Assembly: GCA_021768085.1 (NCBI GenBank)
Contig: JAETOJ010000002.1
Span: 62,001 to 126,000, forward strand
Direction: 5' to 3'
DNA: 64,000 bases
Origin: Bacillota bacterium
GTDB lineage: Bacteria > Bacillota > Clostridia > Oscillospirales > Oscillospiraceae
The position numbers were made by a program, and so were the translations under genes. Numbering within the stretch: position 1 is the first letter of the stretch; every line of letters begins with the position of its first letter. The notes beneath the pieces are model-generated. The model was given only the letters and a program-made list of their open reading frames with translations, did no database searches and had not been told where the DNA came from. Shown in pieces: positions 17,153 to 28,379 of the stretch.

Positions 17153-17908
17153 TCAGTTCTCCCAGCTCTCCCCGGTGGCATAGTCAATGGAGATCCCGGG
17201 CTGGACATTGTAGACATACACGTTGAAGCAGAGCCCCTCTCCCTCGTCCTCCACGGAAAACGCCTCCAGCTTTACCCCGGAGGCCAGCAGGTTTTTCCCC
17301 TCAAATACAGGGGTCACCCGGTAGAGCACGTGGTTTCCCGTCTCCTCCACGTAGTCGTCCACCATGTTCTCAAAGGGGAGCATCCCTTCCACATTCATGT
17401 ACCGCGTCCCAGTGATCAGGTTCTGCTTGTTGGCGTTCTCCCCCGCTAACTGGTAGCCGATCAGGTGGCAGCGGTTATAGAGGTACTTGCCGTCCACGCA
17501 GTCATATTTTACCGTCTGCCACCCGGAGGGCTTCACCTGTCCGATGTCGCCCCGGGGCTCGGTGGGCATGATATCCAAACAGATGTTGGCATATGCCACC
17601 CCGCATCGGCCCAGGTAGTCCAGCTCGCTGTAGGTCTCAAAGGGCTCCAGCGTCAGATCCGACCCGTCAAACTCTGGCCAGTTGTCGTTGAGCACCACAT
17701 AGGGATCGCCGGAGTAGTCCGGGATCTCCTCCATGGAGACAGGCGGCTCCTTGAGCCCCAACTCCACCAGCAGATTATCCAGCGTCAGCGAACCCTTGAA
17801 AAACAGCCCCGCCGCGGTGACCACTACAATCACCGCCAGCGCGATCAGCAAAATCACGATCAGCCGCTCCCGGGTCAGCCAGGACCGCCGCTCCGTGCGG
17901 GCGCTCAT
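17153..17908 (-). CDS. Membrane-anchored/secreted DNA/RNA non-specific endonuclease
   Basis: Beta-beta-alpha-metal nuclease of about 251 aa. Start chosen at ATG 17908 because GGGAGG lies 8 nt upstream. A membrane segment at about residues 16-36 anchors or exports it. The catalytic motif reads NRCHLIG, a variant of the usual DRGH, and is followed by the conserved ANKQNLITGTRYMNVEG. It resembles the streptococcal/Firmicute extracellular nucleases of this family. Possible uses are scavenging nucleic acid or DNA processing during uptake. Confidence 0.87.
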   Translation of the reverse strand: MSARTERRSWLTRERLIVILLIALAVIVVVTAAGLFFKGSLTLDNLLVELGLKEPPVSMEEIPDYSGDPYVVLNDNWPEFDGSDLTLEPFETYSELDYLGRCGVAYANICLDIMPTEPRGDIGQVKPSGWQTVKYDCVDGKYLYNRCHLIGYQLAGENANKQNLITGTRYMNVEGMLPFENMVDDYVEETGNHVLYRVTPVFEGKNLLASGVKLEAFSVEDEGEGLCFNVYVYNVQPGISIDYATGESWEN

Positions 17909-17964
17909 CCTCCACCCTCCCCAGAGCGGGCCCAAAAGTTTTTAGCCATGGGTCTCCCCCTCTC

Positions 17965-20653
<2,689 letters not shown>

Positions 20654-20700
20654 ACAGTCACCTCCATAGTCACTGTATGCGCAAAACAGCTCGGCCTATG

Positions 20701-21954
20701 TCACTCCCGCAGCAGCTCCTCCGCCGCCAGCATCACGCCGGTCTTGCCCGACTCATAGGTGAGCCCGCCCTGTAGATAGACTGTGTAGGGCTCCCGCATG
20801 GGCGCGTCGGCGGACAGCTCGATGGACGCCCCCTGGATGAAGGCCCCCGCGGCCATAATGACCTGGCTGTCGTACCCCGGCATATCCCAGGGCTCCGGAG
20901 TGACGTAGGAGTCCACTGGGGCCCCGGACTGGATGCCCTTACAGAACCGCTTCACCGCCTCCGGGTTCTTCAGGTGGATCATCTGAATGATATCATGGCG
21001 GATCGCGTCGGATGGCGGATCCGCTTCATAGTCCAGCAGCTCCATGAGTCGGGCGGCAAACACCGCTGTTTTCATCGCCTGGGCCACCGTATGAGGGGCC
21101 AGAAACAGCCCCTGGTACAGCAGACGGTTATTTCCCAGGGTGGCCCCGCACTCCCGGCCGATCCCCGGGCAGGTGAGCCGCATGGCCGCCCCCTCGATCA
21201 GATCCCGCCGGCCGGCAATGTAGGCCCCGGTGGGGGCCAGCCCGCCACCGGGATTTTTGATCAGCGAGCCCACCACCAGATCGGCCCCCACATGGGTGGG
21301 CTCCTGTTCCTCTACAAACTCTCCGTAGCAGTTATCCACCAGTATGGCGGCATTCGGGTTATTTTTCCGCACAATGGCGCACAGCTCCCCGATCTGCGCC
21401 ACCGACAGGGACGCCCGGGTAGCGTACCCCCGGGAGCGCTGGATCAGCACCGCCTTCACCCGGGGATCCCGCACCGCTTTCGCCAGCCCCGCGGGGTCAG
21501 GGGCATCGTCCACCAGCTCCACCTGGCGGTACTCCACGCCGTAGTCCTTCAGGGAGCCGTGGCCCTTGTCCACCGCTCCCACCACCCCCAGCAGGGTGTC
21601 GTAGGGCGCGCCCACCGCAGACACCAGCACGTCCCCCGCCTTCAGCGCCCCGAACAGGGCGCAGGCGATGGCGTGGGTACCGTTGACAAATTGCAGCCGC
21701 ACCAGGGCGTCCTCCGTGCCGAACAGATCGGCGTAGATCTCGTCCAGCTTGTCCCGGCCCAGGTCGTCGTAGCCGTAGCCGGTGGTGCCGGCAAAATAGC
21801 TCTCCGCCACTCGGTGCTTCTGAAACGCCGCCAACACCCGGCGGCTGTTGGCCTGGGCAATGGTGTCAATCCGGGCAAACTGCCCGCCCAGCTCCCGCTC
21901 CGCCCGATCCGACAGCGCCAGGACGCGCTCTGATATCTGTAAAGGAAAGTCCAT
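20701..21954 (-). CDS. YnbB-like PLP enzyme (methionine gamma-lyase fold, aluminium-resistance family)
   Basis: Fold-type I PLP protein of 417 aa. Conserved parts are GTTGYGYDDLGRD near residue 58, FVNGTHAIACALFG, LVDNCYGEFVEE and the PLP lysine in GSLIKNPGGGL. Database names for this family (aluminium resistance protein, methionine gamma-lyase family) are weakly supported biochemically. It probably acts on cysteine or methionine-like substrates. Upstream of yunB-ligA in the same direction. Confidence 0.87.
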   Translation of the reverse strand: MDFPLQISERVLALSDRAERELGGQFARIDTIAQANSRRVLAAFQKHRVAESYFAGTTGYGYDDLGRDKLDEIYADLFGTEDALVRLQFVNGTHAIACALFGALKAGDVLVSAVGAPYDTLLGVVGAVDKGHGSLKDYGVEYRQVELVDDAPDPAGLAKAVRDPRVKAVLIQRSRGYATRASLSVAQIGELCAIVRKNNPNAAILVDNCYGEFVEEQEPTHVGADLVVGSLIKNPGGGLAPTGAYIAGRRDLIEGAAMRLTCPGIGRECGATLGNNRLLYQGLFLAPHTVAQAMKTAVFAARLMELLDYEADPPSDAIRHDIIQMIHLKNPEAVKRFCKGIQSGAPVDSYVTPEPWDMPGYDSQVIMAAGAFIQGASIELSADAPMREPYTVYLQGGLTYESGKTGVMLAAEELLRE

Positions 21955-21984
21955 TGACTGTTACCGTCCTATCTCGTATTTCTT

Positions 21985-22983
21985 CTACTTCTTTAGCTTG
22001 CTGGAGGCAAAAGCCGCCGTCAGCTCGGCACAGGCCCGCACATCCCCCAGATCCACCATCTCAGTGGGTGTGTGGGTATAGCGGCACGGGATCGAAATGC
22101 CTCCCGCGTACACGCCGCTCCGGGTGGCCTGCATGGGCCCCGCGTCGGTGCCCCCCATCTGAAGCACATCCCGCTGGGCCGGGATTCCCCGTTCCGCCGC
22201 CAGCCCCATGAGCCGTTCCACCAGCTCGGGCGGGCAGATCACGGAGCGATCCATCACCTTCACCGCCGCCCCCTTGCCGCACAGGCTGCTGGCCTGATGC
22301 TTGCTCCCCGGCTCATCGTCCGCCCCGGTGACGTCCACCGCGATACCGTAGTCCGGGTCGATGGCCCAGGCAGCGGTTTTTGCCCCCCGGCAGCCCACCT
22401 CCTCCTGGGTGGAGAACACAAAATACAGGTCGTTATCCGTCTCCTCCAGCCGTTCCATGGCCATCAGCAGCACAAGGCAGGCGATCCGGTCGTCCAGGTA
22501 GGGGGAGATCACCCTGCCCGCCGCCTGGCGGACGGGGGTGTCATACACCAACGCATCCCCCACCTGGATTAGCTTTTTGGCTTCCTCCCCATCCGCCGCG
22601 CCAATGTCGATGAACAGGTCGCTCACCTTCAGCTTGTCCAGATCCGCATCGCCCTTGACGCAGATCAGACCGCAGGTTCCATTTTGAAAGCGCACCGGGG
22701 CATAGACCACTTCTTTGGCGCCCACACCTCCCAGGGCCCCCACCCGGACAAACCCCTTCTCGTCGATGTGGGTGGCCACCAGCCCAATGGAGTCCATGTG
22801 GGCGGAGAACATCACTCGGGGGCCGCCCCCCTTCTTGTGGCAGATCAGGTTTCCCATCACATCCCGGGTGATCTCGTCCACAAATGGCGCGGCCAGCTGC
22901 TCAATTACCTGGGAAATCTCGTGCTCACAGCCGGAGGGCCCAAAGGCGGACACCAGCTGCTCCAGTGTTTTAATCAGTTCCAT
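21985..22983 (-). CDS. M42 family aminopeptidase, copy 1
   Basis: Cobalt/zinc-dependent glutamyl-aminopeptidase/endoglucanase-family enzyme, 332 aa, expected to form a dodecameric tetrahedral shell that trims peptides. Metal and catalytic motifs are FSAHMDSIGL, YLDDRIAC, STQEEVGCRGA, AVDVTGADD and RYTHTPTEMV. The start has AGGAGG. It is the third and last of three consecutive M42 genes transcribed leftward. Confidence 0.93.
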   Translation of the reverse strand: MELIKTLEQLVSAFGPSGCEHEISQVIEQLAAPFVDEITRDVMGNLICHKKGGGPRVMFSAHMDSIGLVATHIDEKGFVRVGALGGVGAKEVVYAPVRFQNGTCGLICVKGDADLDKLKVSDLFIDIGAADGEEAKKLIQVGDALVYDTPVRQAAGRVISPYLDDRIACLVLLMAMERLEETDNDLYFVFSTQEEVGCRGAKTAAWAIDPDYGIAVDVTGADDEPGSKHQASSLCGKGAAVKVMDRSVICPPELVERLMGLAAERGIPAQRDVLQMGGTDAGPMQATRSGVYAGGISIPCRYTHTPTEMVDLGDVRACAELTAAFASSKLKK

Positions 22984-23012
22984 GTCTATTTCCTCCTATC
23001 AGCCTAAGGCTG

Positions 23013-24035
23013 TCAGCCCCTGGCCATATCCCGGATAAACAGCCGGGCCAGAGACAGCATCTGTACCGCGTCGGATTGGCTGCACACGCTGTTGGGCGCG
23101 TGGAGATAGCGCACCGCCGCCGAGATCCCTGCCACCCGCACCCCGGATCCGGTTCCCTGCACTGCCCTGGCGTCGGTGCCTCCGGACAGGTAGTGCTTCA
23201 TCTGCCAAGGTAGGCCGTTCTCCTCCGCCAGCGCCCGCAGCCGCTCAAACAGCGCCCTATCATAGATGGCGCCCCCGTCCATCCAGGCCAGCACCGGGCC
23301 ACGCCCCGGCCAGCACACCTGCCGATCCTCCGACAGGGCGGGCACGTCGGCGGCGGTGGTGCCCTCCAGCACCAGGGCGATCTCCGGCTTTACGGAGAAG
23401 GCCGCCCCGAAAGCTCCCCGGGTGCCCACCTCCTCCATCACCGTGAAGGCGAAGGTGCAGTCCATGGGCAGCTCCTCTTCCAGCAGCTTCACCATCACCG
23501 CGCAACCCACCCGGTCGTCGATGGCCTTGGCCTTGAGCATTGCGTCCCCAAAGTCCACGGCGTCGCTGACAAATGCGGCAAAGTCCCCCAGCTCCACCTG
23601 GGACAGGGCCTCCTCCTGATCCTTGGCACCGATATCCACATAGAGATCCGTGACCTTGGGCACCTTCTTCCGCTCCTCGGCGGTGGTCAGGTGGATGGGC
23701 TTCAGGCCGATGACGCCGGGGACGCGCCCCGGCCCCACCGCCACCTCCTTGCCCAGCAGAATCCGCTGGTCGATGCCGCCTACACAGCCGAATTTCAGGA
23801 ACCCCTCTTTGGTGACCGACTTCACAATCAGCCCCACCTCGTCCATATGGGCGCACAGCATCAGCCGGTTCCCCGTGGACTTGGCCCCCCGCTTGAATAC
23901 GATCAGGTTCCCCAGCGCGTCCACCCGCACGCTGTCCGCGTGGGGCTCCACCCGCTGGCGGAGATAGTCCCGCACCTCATCCTCAAAGGAGGACACCCCG
24001 GACAGGGCGCACAGGGTTTTCAGCGTCTCAATCAT
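23013..24035 (-). CDS. M42 family aminopeptidase, copy 2
   Basis: 340 aa paralogue of its neighbours. Motifs are LCAHMDEVGLIV, AIDDRVGCAV, TVMEEVGTRGAFG, VLEGTTAADVP and RYLHAPNSV. The substitution of the more common VD by VLEG at the metal-ligand segment separates it from copies 1 and 3 and resembles the YtoP/FrvX branch. Its ATG overlaps the end of copy 3 by four bases. Confidence 0.93.
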   Translation of the reverse strand: MIETLKTLCALSGVSSFEDEVRDYLRQRVEPHADSVRVDALGNLIVFKRGAKSTGNRLMLCAHMDEVGLIVKSVTKEGFLKFGCVGGIDQRILLGKEVAVGPGRVPGVIGLKPIHLTTAEERKKVPKVTDLYVDIGAKDQEEALSQVELGDFAAFVSDAVDFGDAMLKAKAIDDRVGCAVMVKLLEEELPMDCTFAFTVMEEVGTRGAFGAAFSVKPEIALVLEGTTAADVPALSEDRQVCWPGRGPVLAWMDGGAIYDRALFERLRALAEENGLPWQMKHYLSGGTDARAVQGTGSGVRVAGISAAVRYLHAPNSVCSQSDAVQMLSLARLFIRDMARG

Positions 24036-25069
24036 TGCCAGTCCCCCTCTCCCAGTCCGGCGGCAAAGGCGGCCAGCAGCCGGGCCGTGTCCTCAATGTC
24101 GGCCCGCTCCACTGTCTCCACCGGGGTGTGCATATACTTCAGCGGGATGGACACCACCGTGGTGGCCACCCCCTCGTTGCAGATCTGCATCCCCCAGCCG
24201 TTGGTGCCGCTGCTGCCCTCCATGATCTCCTTCTGGACGGGGATGCTCTCCCGCTCCGATGCGTCCAGCAGGCGGCGCACCATCCACCGGGCGCAGTTGG
24301 GCCCGATGCCCACGGCGGGGCCGCCGCCCATCACCATAGCCTCCTCCTTAGAGGTGTCCGGCGTCACCCCGAAGGTCACGTCCACCGCCACGCAGCAGTC
24401 CGGGGCGATGGCCTGGGTCACCACCCGGGCCCCCATGCCGCCCACCTCCTCCCGGGTGCTGCCCAGGAGGTAGAGATCCACGTCCAGCTCCCTGTCCTGG
24501 AGCAGCTCCGCCGCCCGCAGCAAGGCCGCAAAACAGGCCCGGTCGTCCATGGACTTGGAGCACATCTGCCGCTCCCCCAGCCGGAGGAAATTCGAGCGGT
24601 ATACCACCGGCGTGCCCAGGGGGATCCGCCGCTCCGCCTCCTCCTGGCTCAGCCCCACGTCGATGAACATCTCCTCCACCTTGGGAGCCTTCTCCCGATC
24701 CTCCGCCGACAGCACGTGGGGTGGCAGGCAGGCCACCACCCCCCGCAGGGGCGGGTCGGCCAGCACCGTCACCTCTCGGTCGGGCAGCATCCGGGCGTCC
24801 ACCCCGATGGCAGCAAAACGCAAAAAGCCATGCTCCATCCCGGTGACGGTGAGCCCTACCTCGTCCAGATGGGCGTCCAGCAGCAGCTTTTTTGCCCCCG
24901 GCTTCCCGCAGTGGCGCACCCCAATCAAATTGCCCAACCTGTCGATCCAAACCTCATCCATCAGCGGCTCCAGCAGCGCACGGGCCACCTCCACGGCCGG
25001 GCCTTCACGCCCGGAGGGGGCCCCTGCGGTACACAGCCGCTCCAATCTCTGTTCTGTTTCCACGTCCAT
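24032..25069 (-). CDS. M42 family aminopeptidase, copy 3
   Basis: 345 aa, first of the three tandem M42 genes. Motifs are LDAHLDEVGL, SMDDRACFAA, GSTREEVGGMGA, AVDVTFGVTPD and KYMHTPVETV. The pairwise differences from the other copies are large, so the triplet is old rather than a recent duplication. It follows murD by about 17 bp in the same direction. Confidence 0.93.
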   Translation of the reverse strand: MDVETEQRLERLCTAGAPSGREGPAVEVARALLEPLMDEVWIDRLGNLIGVRHCGKPGAKKLLLDAHLDEVGLTVTGMEHGFLRFAAIGVDARMLPDREVTVLADPPLRGVVACLPPHVLSAEDREKAPKVEEMFIDVGLSQEEAERRIPLGTPVVYRSNFLRLGERQMCSKSMDDRACFAALLRAAELLQDRELDVDLYLLGSTREEVGGMGARVVTQAIAPDCCVAVDVTFGVTPDTSKEEAMVMGGGPAVGIGPNCARWMVRRLLDASERESIPVQKEIMEGSSGTNGWGMQICNEGVATTVVSIPLKYMHTPVETVERADIEDTARLLAAFAAGLGEGDWQ

Positions 25070-25086
25070 ATTACTCCTTTACCCGC

Positions 25087-26466
25087 TTATTTCAGCGCGT
25101 TCACCAAATCCTTGAACGCGTTTCCCCGCTCCATGAAATTTTTGAAGCGGTCAAAGGACGCGCTGGCCGGCGACAGGATCACCACGTCCCCCGGTTCCGC
25201 CAGGGCCCTGGCCCGCTCCACCGCCTCCCGCAGATCGGCACAGTCCACAATCTCCGGCCTCCCCGGCTCATACCCCGGCGCGGCCAGCACCGCCGCCTTG
25301 ATCTTCTCCGCCGTGTCCCCGGTGAGCAGCAGCGTCTTGACCGATTTGACAACCTCCGATCCCATCTCGTCGTAGGGGATGTGCTTGTCGTACCCCCCGG
25401 CGATGAGGATCACCTTATCTTGAAAAGAGCGCAGCCCCGCCATGGTGCGGCTTGGGCTGGAGGCGATGGAGTCGTTATAATAACGCACCCCGTCCAGCTC
25501 CCGCACCAGCTCGATGCGGTGCTCCACCCCGTTAAAGGTGCGGGCGAAGTCCCGGATCACCTCGTCGGGCACCAGCTCCTCCACCACGGCGATGGCCGCC
25601 ATATAATTCTCCAGGTTGTGTAGGCCGGGCAGGCGGATATCCTCCTGGTGGAGCACCGGGCGGCCGCAGTACATCACCATGCCGTCCTTTAAGTATACCC
25701 CCTGCTCCAGTGACTTTTTCCTGCTGAACAGCGTTACCTGCCCCCGGGCCTCTTTGGCAAAGCCGGCGGTGATCTCGTTGTCCGCATTGAGCACCAGCTT
25801 ATCGCAGGCGTCCTGGTAGGCAAAGATGTTCCGTTTGGCCGCCACATACTCCTCCATATCTTTATGGACGTCCAGGTGGTTGGGCGCCAAATTGGTGATC
25901 ACCGCGATGCTGGGGCTTTGCTTCATGGTGAGCAGCTGGAAGGAGGACAGCTCCAGCACCACTATGTCATCCGGTCGGATCTCGTCCACCTGGCACAGCA
26001 GCGGGTTGCCAATGTTCCCCCCCACAAAGGTGCGGTAGCCCGCCGCCTTCAGCATCCCGGCGATGATGGTGGTGGTGGTGGTTTTGCCGTCCGATCCAGT
26101 CACCGCAATAATCCGGCAGGGACACAGGGAGAGAAACGCTTCCATCTCCGAGGTGAGCACCGCCCCCTCCTCCACCGCCCGGGCAATCTGGGACACGTCG
26201 GGCCGCAGGCCCGGGGTACGAAAGATCACGTCCACTCCCTTTAGGTGTTCCAGATAGTCGGGACCCAGGGCCGCCTCCAGCCCCCGGCACTCCAGCGACT
26301 CGATGAGGCCGTTGAATTCCTCCCGCCGCCGCTTGTCGCAGGCCAGCACCTCCACGCCCGCGTCCAGCAACCGCTCCACCAGGGGCATGTTGGACACGCC
26401 CAGTCCGATCACGGCCACTCGCTTTCCCTTCAAGCCATCCATATATTCCTTCAGTGCCGATTCCAT
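25087..26466 (-). CDS. murD: UDP-N-acetylmuramoyl-L-alanine--D-glutamate ligase
   Basis: Cytoplasmic Mur ligase adding D-glutamate to the peptidoglycan precursor. About 459 aa from ATG 26466, chosen for GGAGG 11 nt upstream; ATGs at 26484 and 26442 are alternatives. The N-terminal Rossmann region contains VAVIGLGVSN. The ATP-binding loop is VTGSDGKTTTT, with LAPNHLDVH and NDSIASSPSRT further on. It is isolated from other dcw genes. Its promoter overlaps that of rnpB. Confidence 0.95.
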   Translation of the reverse strand: MESALKEYMDGLKGKRVAVIGLGVSNMPLVERLLDAGVEVLACDKRRREEFNGLIESLECRGLEAALGPDYLEHLKGVDVIFRTPGLRPDVSQIARAVEEGAVLTSEMEAFLSLCPCRIIAVTGSDGKTTTTTIIAGMLKAAGYRTFVGGNIGNPLLCQVDEIRPDDIVVLELSSFQLLTMKQSPSIAVITNLAPNHLDVHKDMEEYVAAKRNIFAYQDACDKLVLNADNEITAGFAKEARGQVTLFSRKKSLEQGVYLKDGMVMYCGRPVLHQEDIRLPGLHNLENYMAAIAVVEELVPDEVIRDFARTFNGVEHRIELVRELDGVRYYNDSIASSPSRTMAGLRSFQDKVILIAGGYDKHIPYDEMGSEVVKSVKTLLLTGDTAEKIKAAVLAAPGYEPGRPEIVDCADLREAVERARALAEPGDVVILSPASASFDRFKNFMERGNAFKDLVNALK

Positions 26467-26530
26467 ACCGAGCCGCACCTCCATGTCATCGATCCGCTTC
26501 CGCCCAAAGGCAGAATTTGCGTACAGAGGT

Positions 26531-26559
26531 ATTATACCCCATTCAATTCCATTTGACAA
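26531..26559 (-). promoter_or_regulatory. Promoter for murD
   Basis: Minus strand -35 TTGTCA (26559-26554), 17-bp spacer, -10 TATAAT (26536-26531). The -35 shares six of its bases with the opposing rnpB promoter, because TTGACAA on plus reads TTGTCAA on minus. Confidence 0.8.
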
Positions 26560-26581
26560 TCACCCAAAGTTGAAGTACAAT
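26553..26581 (+). promoter_or_regulatory. Promoter for rnpB
   Basis: Plus strand -35 TTGACA (26553-26558), 17-bp spacer, -10 TACAAT (26576-26581). The predicted start of transcription, about 26588, coincides with the first base of the RNase P P1 helix. Confidence 0.85.
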
Positions 26582-26587
26582 GAATTT

Positions 26588-26944
26588 CGCAAGCAAGCTG
26601 GACAGCCGCGCGGCCAGGCCGAAAGGCCGGCCGTGAGGAAAGTCCGGGCTCCGCAGGGCAAGGATAACGGGTAACACCCGCCGGGGGCGACCCCAGGAAA
26701 AGTGCAACAGAAATAGACTACTGGCGGGCGCAAGCCTGCCAGCAAAGGTGGAAAGGCGAGGTAAGAGCTCACCCAATGGCGTGTGAAAGCGCCCATTGCT
26801 GTAAACTCTATCCGGAGCAACGCCGTGGAGGGACACAAGGCCGGCCCGGCCGTCCCGGGGAGGCGGCTGGAGCGCGCTGGCGACAGCGCGTCGAGATAGA
26901 TGGCTGTCTTAAATGACAGAACCCGGCTTACAGGCTTACTTGCA
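26588..26944 (+). ncRNA. rnpB: RNase P RNA, bacterial class A
   Basis: Catalytic RNA of the tRNA 5' processing enzyme, about 357 nt. The P1 helix pairs GCAAGCAAGC (26589-26598) with GCTTACTTGC (26934-26943) with one mismatch. Universal core elements are GAGGAAAGTCCGGGCTCC near 26636, ACAGAAATAGAC, the ACTCTATCCGGAGCAA segment and AGATAGATGGCTGTC near the 3' end. It has a consensus promoter and an adjacent terminator. The identification is certain; ends are accurate to a few bases. Confidence 0.96.
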
Positions 26945-26948
26945 CCAG

Positions 26949-26980
26949 AGGCAGGGCCCCCATGAGGGCCCTGCCTTTTT
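26949..26980 (+). terminator. Terminator of rnpB
   Basis: Arms AGGCAGGGCCC (26949-26959) and GGGCCCTGCCT (26966-26976), then a T run. It starts five bases after the 3' end of the RNA. Confidence 0.9.
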
Positions 26981-27038
26981 CTGTCCATTTTGTCCTTCCC
27001 CGGCCGGTTTCTCCGGGAGATTTCTTTTCTTTTATCCG

Positions 27039-27067
27039 TTGCGTTCTCCCTCCGGATACTATATAAT
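27039..27067 (+). promoter_or_regulatory. Probable promoter of the pyr operon
   Basis: -35-like TTGCGT (27039-27044), 17-bp spacer, -10 TATAAT (27062-27067). The leader to the pyrC TTG start would be only about 28 nt, leaving no room for a PyrR-type attenuator. Confidence 0.65.
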
Positions 27068-27101
27068 AATTCAAACCATTGACGACAGGAGGGACAACTC
27101 T

Positions 27102-28376
27102 TTGCGGCTTTTGATCCAGGGCGGGCGGGTGCTCGACCCCGCCCAGGGCGTGGACGAACGCCTGGATATTCTCATTGAGGACGGGAAAATCGCCCGGTTG
27201 GGCGGGCATCTATCGGCAGATGGCACACAGGTGCTGTCCGCCGCAGGGCTTGTAGCGGCCCCCGGGCTGGTGGATCTGCACGTCCACCTGCGGGAGCCGG
27301 GCTTCGAGGCCAAGGAGACGGTGGCCACCGGCTGCGCCGCCGCCGCCCGGGGCGGCGTCACCACGTTGGTAGCTATGCCCAACACCAAACCCGCCACCGA
27401 CTGCCCGGACATCGTTCGACTGGTACGGGACAGGGCCGCTCCCACCGGAATCAACGTCCTCCCCGCCGGGGCGGTAACGGTGGGACAGAAGGGCAAACAG
27501 CTCACCGATTTTGCCGCCCTGAAGGCGGCGGGGGCGCCTGCCTTCACCGACGACGGAGTACCCATCCAGAACCTGGCCCTGCTCCGGCAGGCCATGCTGG
27601 AGGCGAAGCGGCTGGGCCTGCCCCTGCTGGATCACTGCGAGGACAGGGACATGGTGCAAAATTACGCCGTCAACGAGGGGGCCGTCTCCCGGCAGCTGAA
27701 TCTCCCCGGCCGCCCCGCCATCGCGGAGGAGCTGCAGATCATGCGGGACGTGATGCTGGCGGAGGAAACCGGGGCCCATGTCCACATCTGCCACATCTCC
27801 ACCGCCAAAGGGGTGGAGATCGTCCGGCAGGCCAAGGCCCGGGGCGTCCACGTCACCTGCGAGACCTGCCCCCAATATTTCACCCTCACCGAGGAGGAGA
27901 TACTGCGGCAGGGCGCCATGGCCCGAGTCAACCCGCCCCTGCGCACCCAGGCGGACGTGGAGGGCATCCGGGCGGGGCTGATGGACGGCACCATTGACGC
28001 CATTGTCACCGACCACGCCCCCCACACCACAGAGGAAAAGGCCAAGCCCCTCCCCGACGCCCCCAGCGGCATGGTGGGGCTGGAGACCTCCCTGGCTCTG
28101 GCCCTCACTGGGCTGTACCACACCGGGCTGCTGTCTCTGAGCCGGGTCATCGCGCTGATGACCGCCGCCCCCGCCGCCCTGCTGGGGCTGGACAAGGGAA
28201 CGCTGGGCTTAGGCCGGAACGCCGACCTGATCCTCTTTGATCTGGACGAGGAGTGGGTCATTGACAAGACCAAATTTGCCTCAAAAGGCCGCAACACCCC
28301 CTTCCACGGCCGTACCGTGCGGGGAAAAGTCAAGTATACCATTTCCCGGGGAAAGATTATTTACCAGGAGGATTAA
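27102..28376 (+). CDS. pyrC: Dihydroorotase
   Basis: Third step of pyrimidine synthesis, cyclising carbamoyl-aspartate to dihydroorotate. 424 aa from TTG 27102 (AGGAGGG 8 nt upstream). The frame is open further back, but that region is the RNase P gene. Zinc ligands and signatures are DLHVHLREPG, LDHCED, HICHIST and TDHAPHT. First gene of the pyrC-pyrF-pyrK-pyrD run. Confidence 0.95.
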   Translation: MRLLIQGGRVLDPAQGVDERLDILIEDGKIARLGGHLSADGTQVLSAAGLVAAPGLVDLHVHLREPGFEAKETVATGCAAAARGGVTTLVAMPNTKPATDCPDIVRLVRDRAAPTGINVLPAGAVTVGQKGKQLTDFAALKAAGAPAFTDDGVPIQNLALLRQAMLEAKRLGLPLLDHCEDRDMVQNYAVNEGAVSRQLNLPGRPAIAEELQIMRDVMLAEETGAHVHICHISTAKGVEIVRQAKARGVHVTCETCPQYFTLTEEEILRQGAMARVNPPLRTQADVEGIRAGLMDGTIDAIVTDHAPHTTEEKAKPLPDAPSGMVGLETSLALALTGLYHTGLLSLSRVIALMTAAPAALLGLDKGTLGLGRNADLILFDLDEEWVIDKTKFASKGRNTPFHGRTVRGKVKYTISRGKIIYQED

Positions 28377-28379
28377 ACC

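Noticed and set aside
26913-27101. Upstream extension of the pyrC frame
   Set aside because: It would lie inside rnpB and its terminator; TTG 27102 with AGGAGGG is the supported start.
27062-27101. PyrR-binding attenuator in the pyr leader
   Set aside because: Leader of about 28 nt is too short for the antiterminator/terminator structures.
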